Source: Acidobacteriota bacterium
GTDB taxonomy: Bacteria; Acidobacteriota; UBA4820; DSQY01
Reading direction: 5' to 3'
DNA length: 64,000 bases
Assembly (NCBI GenBank): GCA_021787565.1
Contig: JAJYLT010000002.1
Coordinates: 108,635 to 172,634 of the forward strand
Shown here: positions 26,683 to 34,962 of the stretch, in pieces
How positions within the stretch are numbered: the stretch's first letter is position 1
Layout: each line of letters opens with the position of its first letter
Position numbers and translations under genes: made by a program
Notes under the pieces: generated by a model
Seen by the model: the letters and a program-made list of their open reading frames with translations, nothing else
The model's database searches: none
Told to the model about the DNA's origin: nothing

Positions 26683-29130
26683 ATGTTCCGGATCATCGCC
26701 GAGGGGGTTGATTTCCGGGAGTACGTTCTGTTGAGGGACGGTCAGAGCCTTCTCCTGCGCATGGCCCGCCCCGAAGACGTGCCCGTGGTCGAAGCCCTGA
26801 TGTCCAGGGTCTCCCGTCAGAGCCTGCAGATGCGCTTCATGGGGGGCGTCGCCCTGGTGCCGCGCAGCTTCGTGGAACAACTCTGCTCCGGAGACCCCAA
26901 GGACCGCGCCTGCATGCTCGCCGTGACGGGCGAGGGCGATGCCGACAAGGTGGTGGGCACGGGCAACTACGTCGGACTGGGCGCCCGTAATATCGCCGAG
27001 GTCGCCTTCCTGGTGGACGACGCCTGGCAGGGCCGGGGCATCAGCACCCTCCTTCTGGAGCGCCTCGCAGGCATCGCCTGCGCCCACGGCTTCGTGGGCT
27101 TCGAGGCCGAGGTGCTCTTCGATAATCAGCGCATGCTCAACGTCTTCAGGGATTCGGGCTTTCAGACCCGCCAAGCGCTGGACGGCGGCAGCATCCACCT
27201 CGAATTCCCCGTGAGCGGGGCGGCGGCCATGAGAGAGAGGGCGGAGGTCCGCGAGCGGATCGCCACCGCCAACTCCATGGCGCGCATGTTCCGGCCCAAG
27301 GCCGTGGCGGTGGCCGGCGCCTCCCGGGACCCCGCCAGCGTGGGAGGGATGATCTTCCACCACCTGCTGCACAACCACTACACGGGGACCGTCTTCCCCG
27401 TCAACAACCAGGCCGTTTCGGTGCACGGCGTGAAGGCCTACCCCTCGGTCGCCGCCCTCCCCGAGCCTCCCGACCTGGTCGTGGTGGCGGTGCCCGCCGA
27501 GCAGGTGCAGGGCGTCGCCGAGGAGGCCCTGAAGGCGGGAACCAAGGGGTTGATGGTGGTCTCCAGCGGCTTCGCCGAAGCCGGTCCACACGGGGCCGAC
27601 CTCCAGCGCCAGCTCGTGGAAGTGGTGAGGGCGCAAGGCGCGCGGCTCGTGGGACCCAGTTGCCTGGGATTCATGAACACCCACCCGGAGGTGTGCCTGA
27701 ACGCCAGCCTCGCCGAGCGCCTGCCTCCCCAGGGGCGCATTGGCTTCTATTCCCACTCCGGGGCGCTGGGGCTCGTGATCCTCCAATACGCCACCGAACG
27801 CGGGCTCGGCTTCTCCACCTTCGTCTCGGCCGGCAACCGCGCCGACGTCTCGGGCAACGACCTCCTCCAGTACTGGGAGGAAGATCCTTTCACGGACATC
27901 GCCCTCCTCTACCTGGAGGCCTTCGGCAACCCACGCCGGTTCGCGAGGATCGCGCGCCGCATCTCCTACAGGAAGCCCGTGCTCTGCGTCAAGAGCGCGA
28001 GAAGCCGCGTGGGCCGAGACGCCGCCATGGCGCACACCGGCACGGCCAGCCAGAGGGACGAGGAGGTGGACGTCCTCTTCCAGCAGGCGGGGGTCCTGCG
28101 CGCCAATACCCTGGAGGAGATGTTCGACGTGGCGGCTCTGCTCGCCACCCAGCCGCTTCCCCAGGGGAACCGCGTGGCGGTGGTCAGCAACTCGGGCGGC
28201 GTGGTCACGATCACCGCCGACGCCTGCGACGCCAGCGGCCTCTCGATCTCCGGTCCCGGCCTCGTGGACCTGGGTTCCATGGCCACGGCCGACATGTACG
28301 ACAGGGCCGTGCAGGAGGCTCTGGAGCGCGACGAAGTCGATTCGGTGATCGTCATCTTCGCCTGCGTGGGCGGATGCGACCCCAAGCCCGTCGCTCGCGC
28401 CATCCGCCGGGCGGCCATCCGCGCCGAGCGCGCCTCGGGCAAGGCCAAGCCTGTCCTGCTCTGCCTCATGGGAGCGTCGGGCGCGGTGCAGGTGGCCGAA
28501 GGCAACGCGGCCGTGCTGCCCGGACCCAGGCGGGTTTTCCCCTCCTTCCGATTCCCCGAGTCGGCGGCCCACGCGCTGGCCCGCGCCGTGGAGTACGCCG
28601 CCTACCGCCGACAGCCTCCCGGCCAGATCCTCTGGTACGAGAACGTCGATGCGGGCCTAGCCCGCAGGCAGGTCGAAGAGCTGGTGACCAATGTCGCCCC
28701 CGGCCTTCCCGTCGAGGCGACGGGAGATGCGGCCAGGAAGCTCCTCGCCTTCTTCGGCGTCGCCGTGGAAGAGCCGGGCGCCGGCGAGGAGATGCCCGAG
28801 GGGGGCGGCCTCTGCGTGGCGGTGCGCTCCCACCCCGACTTCGGTCCGCTCCTCGGCCTGGGGAGCCAGGGCAAGCGCCTCGTGGAAAGGATCACGCCGC
28901 TGACCGACAGCGACGCCGCCGGCATGGTCCAGGCGGTGGGCATCACCCACGGTGCCCAGGAGGTCCGGGAAGTGCTCGGCAGACTGTCCCAGCTCATCGA
29001 GGAACTGCCCTGGCTCTGGGAGATGAAGGCGCGGGTGGCCATCCCCCAGTCCGGTGAGGCTGCCCCAGCAGTCGCGCTGGGCGCCGATGTGCGCCTCGGC
29101 TTCCGCGAGCCGGGCCCGCGCGCCCGCTGA
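26683..29130 (+). CDS. Pat-like protein acetyltransferase: GNAT plus acyl-CoA ligase-type domains
   Basis: 815 residues. A GNAT acetyltransferase domain (about 22-178, acetyl-CoA loop QGRGIST at 116-122) comes first. A CoA-binding domain (about 200-330) and succinyl-CoA ligase-like domains (about 335-660, with SHSGALG and AHTGTASQ motifs) follow. The C-terminus is a shortened ATP-grasp remnant (VAVRSHPDFGPLLGLG). Pat enzymes of this family acetylate and inactivate acetyl-CoA synthetase. The GNAT-first order is known in some actinobacterial Pat proteins. The ATG at 26683 gives a sensible N-terminus. A TTG 36 bases earlier is possible. Confidence 0.82.
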   Translation: MFRIIAEGVDFREYVLLRDGQSLLLRMARPEDVPVVEALMSRVSRQSLQMRFMGGVALVPRSFVEQLCSGDPKDRACMLAVTGEGDADKVVGTGNYVGLGARNIAEVAFLVDDAWQGRGISTLLLERLAGIACAHGFVGFEAEVLFDNQRMLNVFRDSGFQTRQALDGGSIHLEFPVSGAAAMRERAEVRERIATANSMARMFRPKAVAVAGASRDPASVGGMIFHHLLHNHYTGTVFPVNNQAVSVHGVKAYPSVAALPEPPDLVVVAVPAEQVQGVAEEALKAGTKGLMVVSSGFAEAGPHGADLQRQLVEVVRAQGARLVGPSCLGFMNTHPEVCLNASLAERLPPQGRIGFYSHSGALGLVILQYATERGLGFSTFVSAGNRADVSGNDLLQYWEEDPFTDIALLYLEAFGNPRRFARIARRISYRKPVLCVKSARSRVGRDAAMAHTGTASQRDEEVDVLFQQAGVLRANTLEEMFDVAALLATQPLPQGNRVAVVSNSGGVVTITADACDASGLSISGPGLVDLGSMATADMYDRAVQEALERDEVDSVIVIFACVGGCDPKPVARAIRRAAIRAERASGKAKPVLLCLMGASGAVQVAEGNAAVLPGPRRVFPSFRFPESAAHALARAVEYAAYRRQPPGQILWYENVDAGLARRQVEELVTNVAPGLPVEATGDAARKLLAFFGVAVEEPGAGEEMPEGGGLCVAVRSHPDFGPLLGLGSQGKRLVERITPLTDSDAAGMVQAVGITHGAQEVREVLGRLSQLIEELPWLWEMKARVAIPQSGEAAPAVALGADVRLGFREPGPRAR

Positions 29131-29259
29131 GAACGGTGTCACAACGCCGGCGGAGCGGCCGCCGGACCATCCAGTCGAGTCCCCTTCCCGGCGGGCCGTG
29201 CCCCCGGATTCGTTTTAGGCGCGCACCGACCAGGCGTCCTTCATCAGGAGGAGACGTTC

Positions 29260-29772
29260 ATGAATGCCTTCGACGGAATGAGCAGGGAAGAGCTTCGCAA
29301 GGCGCTCGAGGCCTTCGCCAAGAACTGGCTCGCCCACGACGGCTGCTGGTTCCTGGCGGCGGAGGAACGCCTCGGACTGGAGGACGCCATCGACCTGGAC
29401 GCCCGCTCCTGGGCGCGCTTCGCCGTCGCCGAGGCGCGGCGCATCATGGGGACCTTCGGCGTGCCGGAGGGCGGCGGGCTGGAGTCGCTGGAGAGGGCCC
29501 TGGGATTTCGCATGTACAGCCTGGTCAACGAGCAGCACACCGAATGGTCCGAGGACCGCTCGCGCCTTCGGTTTATCATGGACGCCTGCCGCGTCCAGCA
29601 GACCCGGCGCCGAAAGGGGCTCGCCGACTTCCCCTGCAAGAGCGTCGGCATCGTGGAATTCTCCACCTTCGCCCGCACCGTCGATCCGCGCATTCGCACC
29701 ACCTGCCTGGAGTGCCCTCCCGACGCCAAGGATGGGCGCTACTGCTGGTGGGAGTTCACGCTGGGGGAATAG
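29260..29772 (+). CDS. DUF6125-like cytosolic protein
   Basis: 170 residues resembling the DUF6125 family: NWLAHDGCWFLAAEE near the N-terminus, MDACRVQQTRRRKG, FPCKSVGIVEFSTFA, and a C-terminal CLECPPD...YCWWEF. Conserved Cys and His residues suggest a metal or thiol site. The biochemical function of the family is not known to me. It has a GGAGGAG site and sits 50 bases before an acyl-CoA synthetase on the same strand, so the two are probably co-transcribed. Confidence 0.65.
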   Translation: MNAFDGMSREELRKALEAFAKNWLAHDGCWFLAAEERLGLEDAIDLDARSWARFAVAEARRIMGTFGVPEGGGLESLERALGFRMYSLVNEQHTEWSEDRSRLRFIMDACRVQQTRRRKGLADFPCKSVGIVEFSTFARTVDPRIRTTCLECPPDAKDGRYCWWEFTLGE

Positions 29773-29822
29773 CGTGCCGTCGGGACCCTTGGGAGGGACG
29801 ACCCCATCCTTAGGAGGTGACC

Positions 29823-31835
29823 ATGAGCAGCGAGAGACGTTCGATCCCGTCGGACCAGGAGAAGACGAAGGCAACCGGCGGCGCGGGTACGGGGGCGATC
29901 TTCGAGGGAAAGCCCCTCGTCCCCCCGACCCCCGAACTCGTGGCCCAGGCCCCCATGAGCCTGATGGAGACCAACCGGTACCTCGAGGAGGCCCGAAAGG
30001 ATCCGGCAGGCTACTGGGGGCGCATCGCGGGTGAACTGGAGTGGCTCTCCTCGTGGGACCAGACCATGGAGGGCGGCTTCCCCCATTTCCGCTTCTTCGT
30101 GGGCGGCCTGACCAACGTCTCCCTCAACTGCGTGGACCGCCACGCCCGCACCCAGCCCAACAAGGTGGCCCTCTTCTGGGAGCGTGAGGATGGCGCCCAC
30201 GAGACCTGGACCTACCGGCAGCTCTACGAGGCCGTCTGCCGCTTCGCAAACGTCCTCAAACGCCTCGGCGTGAAGAAGGGCGACCGCGTGGCCATCTACA
30301 TGTCCAACATTCCGGAGGCTTTCATCGCCTGCCACGCCTGCTACCGCATCGGCGCCATCTACGGGGTGATCTTCGCCGGCTTCTCGGCCCTGGCCGTCCG
30401 CGAACGGCTGGCCGACTCCACCCCGAGGGTCGTCGTGGTGGCGGACGGGAGCACGCGGCGGGGCCAGGTTGTGCCCCTGAAGGAGACCCTGGAGAAGGCG
30501 CTGGAGGGGGTGGACTCGGTGGAGCACGTGGTGGTGGTCCCGCGGATGGGGCGGGAGGTGCCCATGGTGGCGGGGCGGGACCTCAGCTACCCGGACCTCA
30601 TGGCCGCCGAGCAGGCCCACTGTCCCGTGGAGCCCATGGAGGCCAACGAGGCCGGTTTCATCATCTACACCTCGGGCACCTCGGCCAAACCCAAGGGGCT
30701 CATCCACGCCGGCATCGGCTTCATGGTGGGCGTCTACGCCGACGTCAAGTGGTCCCTGAACATCAGGCCCGAGGACGTGATGTGGTGCACGGCCGACGTG
30801 GGCTGGCTCACCTTCCCCATCTGGTCTCTCGTGGGGGGGCTGGCCAACGGCGCCACGATGGTCGTCTACGAGGGGGCCCTGGATTACCCGGCTGCGGGCA
30901 AATTCTACGAGGTCCTCGAACGCTACGCCGTCAGCAAGCTCTTCACCGCGCCCACGGCGCTGCGCATGCTTCGGAGGGCCGGTGAGCGGTGGATGGAGGG
31001 GCGCGACCTCAACCGTCTGTGCCTGGTCTCCCTCGTGGGCGAGCCCCTGGATCCGGAGACCTGGTACTGGACCCGCGACAAGCTCGGCGGCGGGCGCATC
31101 TTCGTGAACAACACTTACGGCCAGACGGAGACGGGCACCGCGTGGACCTCCAGCATGGTGGGCATGACTCCCACCAAGCCGGGCTCCTGCGGCCACGCGC
31201 TGCCCGGTTACCTGGCCGAGGTGGTGGACGACGAGGGCCGCCGTGTGGCCCCCGGCCAGCTCGGCTACCTGACCCTCGCCGCTCCGTTCCCGTGCCTTGC
31301 GCGCACCGTCTGGGGCGACCCGCAGCGGTACGTGGAGGCCTACTACTCGCGGTTCCCCGGCCGTTACATGAGCAACGACGCGGCCATCATCGATCCCGAG
31401 GGGCAGATCTGGGTCACGGGCCGCGTGGACGACGTCATCAACGTGGCGGCCCACCGGATCGGCACCATGGAGATCGAGGCCTCTCTCATCGGCCACCCCG
31501 CGGTGAGCGAAGCGGCGGTGGTCGGGGTTCCGGATCCCGTGAAGGGCGAGGTCCCGCTGGCCTTCGTCATCCTGAGGGCGGGCCAGACCGCCGGGCCGGA
31601 TCTCGAGCACGAGCTCTCGGCGCACATCGTCGAGGACCTGGGCTCCTTCGCCAGGCCCCAGCGCGTCATCCTCTCGCCCACCCTGCCCCGCACGCGCAGC
31701 GGCAAGATCATGCGCAGACTCCTGCGAGACCTCGTGCGCGACGGGGAGGTCAAGGGCGACGTGAGCGCGCTGGAAAACCCGGACGCCGTGGAGCAGGTGC
31801 GGGCGCTGCTTGAGCCCCGCACTCCTGCTCGGTAA
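29823..31835 (+). CDS. AMP-forming acyl-CoA synthetase (Acs/propionyl-type)
   Basis: 670-residue member of the acetyl-CoA synthetase branch of the ANL superfamily. It carries IYTSGTSAKPKG (ATP/AMP loop), YGQTETGT and the C-terminal PRTRSGKIMRR, whose Lys is the acetylation target of Pat in Salmonella Acs. The first 60 residues are an unusual low-complexity extension. The ATG at 29823 has AGGAGGT. The substrate may be acetate, propionate or another short acid. It is the only ligase adjacent to the acuB-acuC-Pat block. Confidence 0.85.
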   Translation: MSSERRSIPSDQEKTKATGGAGTGAIFEGKPLVPPTPELVAQAPMSLMETNRYLEEARKDPAGYWGRIAGELEWLSSWDQTMEGGFPHFRFFVGGLTNVSLNCVDRHARTQPNKVALFWEREDGAHETWTYRQLYEAVCRFANVLKRLGVKKGDRVAIYMSNIPEAFIACHACYRIGAIYGVIFAGFSALAVRERLADSTPRVVVVADGSTRRGQVVPLKETLEKALEGVDSVEHVVVVPRMGREVPMVAGRDLSYPDLMAAEQAHCPVEPMEANEAGFIIYTSGTSAKPKGLIHAGIGFMVGVYADVKWSLNIRPEDVMWCTADVGWLTFPIWSLVGGLANGATMVVYEGALDYPAAGKFYEVLERYAVSKLFTAPTALRMLRRAGERWMEGRDLNRLCLVSLVGEPLDPETWYWTRDKLGGGRIFVNNTYGQTETGTAWTSSMVGMTPTKPGSCGHALPGYLAEVVDDEGRRVAPGQLGYLTLAAPFPCLARTVWGDPQRYVEAYYSRFPGRYMSNDAAIIDPEGQIWVTGRVDDVINVAAHRIGTMEIEASLIGHPAVSEAAVVGVPDPVKGEVPLAFVILRAGQTAGPDLEHELSAHIVEDLGSFARPQRVILSPTLPRTRSGKIMRRLLRDLVRDGEVKGDVSALENPDAVEQVRALLEPRTPAR

Positions 31836-32168
31836 GCCTCCTTGGAAGGCGCAGGCGGCGAGCGGCTCCTTTTTTTGCGGCTGGCCGATTTCCACTGCTT
31901 CGAGCGAGAACCCGGGGCGCGGAGGTCCTCTCAGGTGGGACGGTTTGCATCCTCGAAAGGGGGAATTTATATTCGCATCCTTGTTCCCCAGCGAAATCAC
32001 CGACCTCCACCAAGCGGGGCATGGGGTGCGCGGGATCTCGAAAGACCCGAATGAGAACAAGGGAGGTGTCCATGCGTGACTGAAATGGCCTCTCTTCTAT
32101 CCTTTGGAAGGAAGGTTCGGGCTGTACGAACCCTGAAGGTGGATTCTTGGGTAAACAAGGAGGCGCCC
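31836..32168 (+). other. cstA leader region with tiny upstream ORF and inverted repeat
   Basis: No protein gene of useful size is seen here. The region contains a sigma70-like promoter (31945-31973). It also has a three-codon ORF, Met-Arg-Asp-stop at 32072-32083, behind a strong GGGAGGT site, and an inverted repeat GGTTCG/CGAACC at 32114-32132 close to the cstA ribosome-binding site. A GTG at 32076 could in principle extend CstA by 31 residues. Confidence 0.4.
31945..31973 (+). promoter_or_regulatory. Sigma70-type promoter for the cstA-ArsA operon
   Basis: TTGCAT (31945-31950), a 17-base spacer and TATATT (31968-31973). The expected start is near 31980, giving a leader of about 190 bases. 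Confidence 0.55.
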
Positions 32169-33953
32169 ATGAATGCCCTGCTCCCTTTGCTGGTGACCAT
32201 CATCGCGATAGCGGTCGGTTACGGGTGGTACGCCAGAACCGTCAACAGGAGAGTGATCCAGCCCGACTCGAAGAAGGCCACCCCGGCCACGCTTTATATG
32301 GACGGCGTTGATTTCACTCCGGCTAACCGCCACGTCCTCTTCGGGTACCAGTTCAAGTCCATCGCCGCGCTCGGCCCCATCATCGGCCCTATCGTTGCCG
32401 TGCAGTGGGGCTGGCTACCGGCCCTCCTCTGGGTCGTCTTCGGCACTCTTCTGCTGGGCTGGGTGCAGGACTATTCCAGCATCATGCTCAGCGTCCGCGA
32501 GGACGGCCAGACCTTCGGGGCTCTGAGCTTTAGGCTGATCTCCCCCCGGGCGCGAACGATCCTGGTCCTATTCATCTATTTCTATCTGCTCCTGCTCATG
32601 GCGGCCTTCGGCAAGATCGTGGGTTTCGACCTCATGACCAACCCGGCCGTCCCCCTGGGGGTGCTGCTCGTCATCGGCATCGGACTCCTGGCCGGGCAGA
32701 TGACCTACAAGTGGAAGCTGGACATCCTCCTCACGACGCTCATCACGGTGGCGCTAGCCTTCGTCGGCATCTGGGCAGGAACCCTCTCTGGAGTGAAGTC
32801 CTTCGTTCAGATGCTTGGAGGCGGCGCCCAATCCCCCCTCATCTTCGGCAACGTCACCTGGGCTCAGTTCCTGTGGAGCCTGGTGGTTCTGATCATATGC
32901 TACTTGGGAGCCGTGCTTCCCATCTGGCGATGGGCGCAACCCATCAACTACGTGGCCTTCTGGATCGTCTTCTTGGGCATCATCGCGGGCACCTTGGGCC
33001 TGCTCATCTGGCACCCCTCCATTCCGGATTCGTTCCCGGCCTTCACCAACTGGGACGGCAACCTGACCTCCGCTGCCGCGGGGGCGGGCGTGACCAAGAC
33101 CTTCACTTCCCTTGGTCCCCTCTGGCCGATCCTGTTCGTGACCATCGCCTGCGGTGCCATCTCCGGGTGGCATAGCCTCGTCTCCTCCTCGGGGACGGCG
33201 AGGCAGCTCGAAAACGAGAGCGACGGCCTGTTCGTCGGCGCCGGCGCCATGTTTCTGGAAATGTTCCTGGCCGTCCTATCCATACTCACTGCCGTGGTGG
33301 GCATCGGGGCCGTCCAGGGGTTCGGCAAGTACGCCGAGCTCATCGGCGCGGGAAAGGCGGGCGGCGTGTTTGCGCTCGGCTTGGCCGAGATGATGAACCA
33401 CGCGGGCATCCCCGTCGCCTTCGGCGTCTCCTACGGCGCCGTCTTCCTGACCCTCATGGCGCTCACCATCATGTATCTCGTGGTGCGCTTCATGCGCGTG
33501 GCTTCGGCCGAATTCCTCGGCGACACCATCCCCTTCTTCCGGAATGCTTCATTCGGCTCCATCGTCGCCCTGGTCCTGTCGGCCTTCCTCATCTACACGG
33601 GTTTCTGGGCGAGGATTTGGGTCCTGTTCGGTGGGGCGAACCAGCTCATGGCCTCCATGGCCCTGCTCCTTGTCTCGGTCTGGCTGATGGCGAAAGGGAA
33701 GAGCTACCTCTGGGCCTTCATTCCGGCGATCTTCATGTTCGTGACCACCGTGGCCGCGCTCCTCTGGACGGCCTTCGCGGTCTTCCGGCAGGTGGCGAAC
33801 ACGCCCAACCTGGCTGTCAACATCATGGTGGGCAACATCGCGGCGGGCGTCATCGCCATCCTCCTCGTGCTGGCGGCCCTGATCCTGGTGTGGGACGGCA
33901 TCAAGGCGCTGCGCAGATTGAAGACCGGGGCGCTGGCGGAGGCCAAAGCGTGA
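32169..33953 (+). CDS. cstA: CstA-family carbon starvation/peptide-pyruvate transporter
   Basis: 594-residue membrane protein with at least 14 hydrophobic spans. CstA signatures present are YGWYARTVNRRVIQPD, TPATLYMDGVDFTPANRHVL, GPIIGPIVA and GWHSLVSSSGTARQLENE. Characterised relatives import pyruvate or peptides under carbon starvation. The ATG at 32169 is chosen for its AAGGAGG site. It leads a co-directional run of seven genes through 37592, starting with a thioredoxin-like gene that overlaps its stop. Confidence 0.9.
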   Translation: MNALLPLLVTIIAIAVGYGWYARTVNRRVIQPDSKKATPATLYMDGVDFTPANRHVLFGYQFKSIAALGPIIGPIVAVQWGWLPALLWVVFGTLLLGWVQDYSSIMLSVREDGQTFGALSFRLISPRARTILVLFIYFYLLLLMAAFGKIVGFDLMTNPAVPLGVLLVIGIGLLAGQMTYKWKLDILLTTLITVALAFVGIWAGTLSGVKSFVQMLGGGAQSPLIFGNVTWAQFLWSLVVLIICYLGAVLPIWRWAQPINYVAFWIVFLGIIAGTLGLLIWHPSIPDSFPAFTNWDGNLTSAAAGAGVTKTFTSLGPLWPILFVTIACGAISGWHSLVSSSGTARQLENESDGLFVGAGAMFLEMFLAVLSILTAVVGIGAVQGFGKYAELIGAGKAGGVFALGLAEMMNHAGIPVAFGVSYGAVFLTLMALTIMYLVVRFMRVASAEFLGDTIPFFRNASFGSIVALVLSAFLIYTGFWARIWVLFGGANQLMASMALLLVSVWLMAKGKSYLWAFIPAIFMFVTTVAALLWTAFAVFRQVANTPNLAVNIMVGNIAAGVIAILLVLAALILVWDGIKALRRLKTGALAEAKA

Positions 33954-34345
33954 GTGAGCGCGGAACCCCTCGCGGGCCGACGCGCGTCCGACTGGACGTC
34001 ATCGCTCCGCTTCCGGAGCGATGGAACACGTGCCGCGGATGCGAGACCATGGCCCGCGCCGCGGGCGTGGCGCTCGATCTGGAGGACCGCGGCGAGGGGG
34101 GCTATCCGCCCGAGTGGAAGAGCCGCTTCGATGCCCTCGCCGCGCTCCTGAGCCAGGTCGGCGAGCGGTTCGGCGACAAGGTGAGCGTGCGCCTATGGGA
34201 CCCTCGGACCCCCTTCGGCCTCTGGTACAGCCTGCGGCACGGAGCTTTCCGGTACCCGGCCTTCGTGGTGGGGGGCCGGAAGGTTCGGGGCTCGGGAGAC
34301 AAGATCTTCGGCGAGGTGATACCGGAGATCGCAAAGAAGCTATGA
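33950..34345 (+). CDS. Thioredoxin-like protein with CRGC motif
   Basis: 131 residues. A CxxC pair (Cys28-Arg-Gly-Cys31, in NTCRGCETMAR) sits near the N-terminus. The C-terminal part, FRYPAFVVGGRKV, has the cis-proline-type loop of thioredoxin folds. No signal peptide is seen, so it is cytoplasmic. The GTG at 33950 overlaps the cstA stop, and the stop overlaps the next gene's ATG, so it is tightly embedded in the operon. A redox or metal-handling role for the ArsA-type partners downstream is possible but inferred. Confidence 0.6.
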   Translation: MSERGTPRGPTRVRLDVIAPLPERWNTCRGCETMARAAGVALDLEDRGEGGYPPEWKSRFDALAALLSQVGERFGDKVSVRLWDPRTPFGLWYSLRHGAFRYPAFVVGGRKVRGSGDKIFGEVIPEIAKKL

Positions 34346-34650
34346 AGACCTTCTTGGCGGCCATGCGGGAGACGCCCCTGGCCCGCAGGGCGTCGAAGCT
34401 GCTTCAGGCGGCACGGGACGTGTTATATGGCGCCACGGTCTATGAGATGGTGCGCGATCTCAGAAAGGAGAAGGCCCAACGGGAGCACCTATTCATCCTG
34501 ATGGTTTTCGGCGACCTCATCGGCATTCCGATCCTGCCGCCGTATTACACCCTGCGCCTGTTGCCCTACGCGATCGAGGGCCTTCCGGGCTGGAAGCGGG
34601 CGCTCTTGCGGGAACGCGACATTACCGACCTGTGCGACATGGAAGCTTAG
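34342..34650 (+). CDS. Small membrane protein with GIPILPPYY motif (copy 1)
   Basis: 102 residues of no family known to me. A charged, helical N-terminal half (about 1-47) is followed by a hydrophobic stretch HLFILMVFGDLIGIPILPPY (about 48-67). Then come LRLLPYA and a basic/acidic tail (WKRALLRERDITD). The hydrophobic part is interrupted by Gly-Asp and two Pro, so it may be a re-entrant or hairpin anchor and not a simple span. It is clearly paralogous to the next gene and overlaps the thioredoxin-like gene by ATGA. Confidence 0.7.
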   Translation: MKTFLAAMRETPLARRASKLLQAARDVLYGATVYEMVRDLRKEKAQREHLFILMVFGDLIGIPILPPYYTLRLLPYAIEGLPGWKRALLRERDITDLCDMEA

Positions 34651-34676
34651 ACCAGCAAGCAACCTAGGAGATTGGG

Positions 34677-34946
34677 ATGGGTGACGACGAAAAGAAAAAG
34701 GGGCTCATGAGCGGAATCAAGGGCGTGCTCTATGGAATGGCGGGTCACGACATGACCCGTTACGCGCTCAAGACGCGCGGCAGCATGGAGCACCTCTTCA
34801 TCCTCATCACCATGGGGGACCTGTTGGGCATTCCCATTCTTCCGCCCTACTACAGCCTCCGTCTGCTGCCCTACGTGGTGCCCCAGATCTCCACGTGGAA
34901 GCGCAGGATGCTGAGGGAGAAAGACCTGACGGACGCACTCGCCTAA
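34677..34946 (+). CDS. Small membrane protein with GIPILPPYY motif (copy 2)
   Basis: 89 residues, paralogous to the preceding protein. Both carry VLYG, EHLFIL, GDL-GIPILPPYY-LRLLPY, a Trp-Lys-Arg turn and LRE-D-TD at the C-terminus. The N-terminal half differs. The ATG at 34677 follows CTAGGAGATTGGG. Sixteen bases separate its stop from the first ArsA-type ATPase. The duplicated anchor next to two ATPases suggests a two-by-two complex at the membrane; this is inference. Confidence 0.7.
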   Translation: MGDDEKKKGLMSGIKGVLYGMAGHDMTRYALKTRGSMEHLFILITMGDLLGIPILPPYYSLRLLPYVVPQISTWKRRMLREKDLTDALA

Positions 34947-34962
34947 CCCTGGGGGAACAGCA

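Noticed and set aside
25540..28572. A 1010-codon minus-strand frame across the MBL and Pat-like genes
   Set aside because: Composition is the reversed-codon pattern of the plus-strand genes, with many His, Asp and Gly and no domain motif.
29739..32060. A 773-codon minus-strand frame antisense to the acyl-CoA synthetase
   Set aside because: Shadow of a gene with clear ANL motifs; no start signal or family signature.
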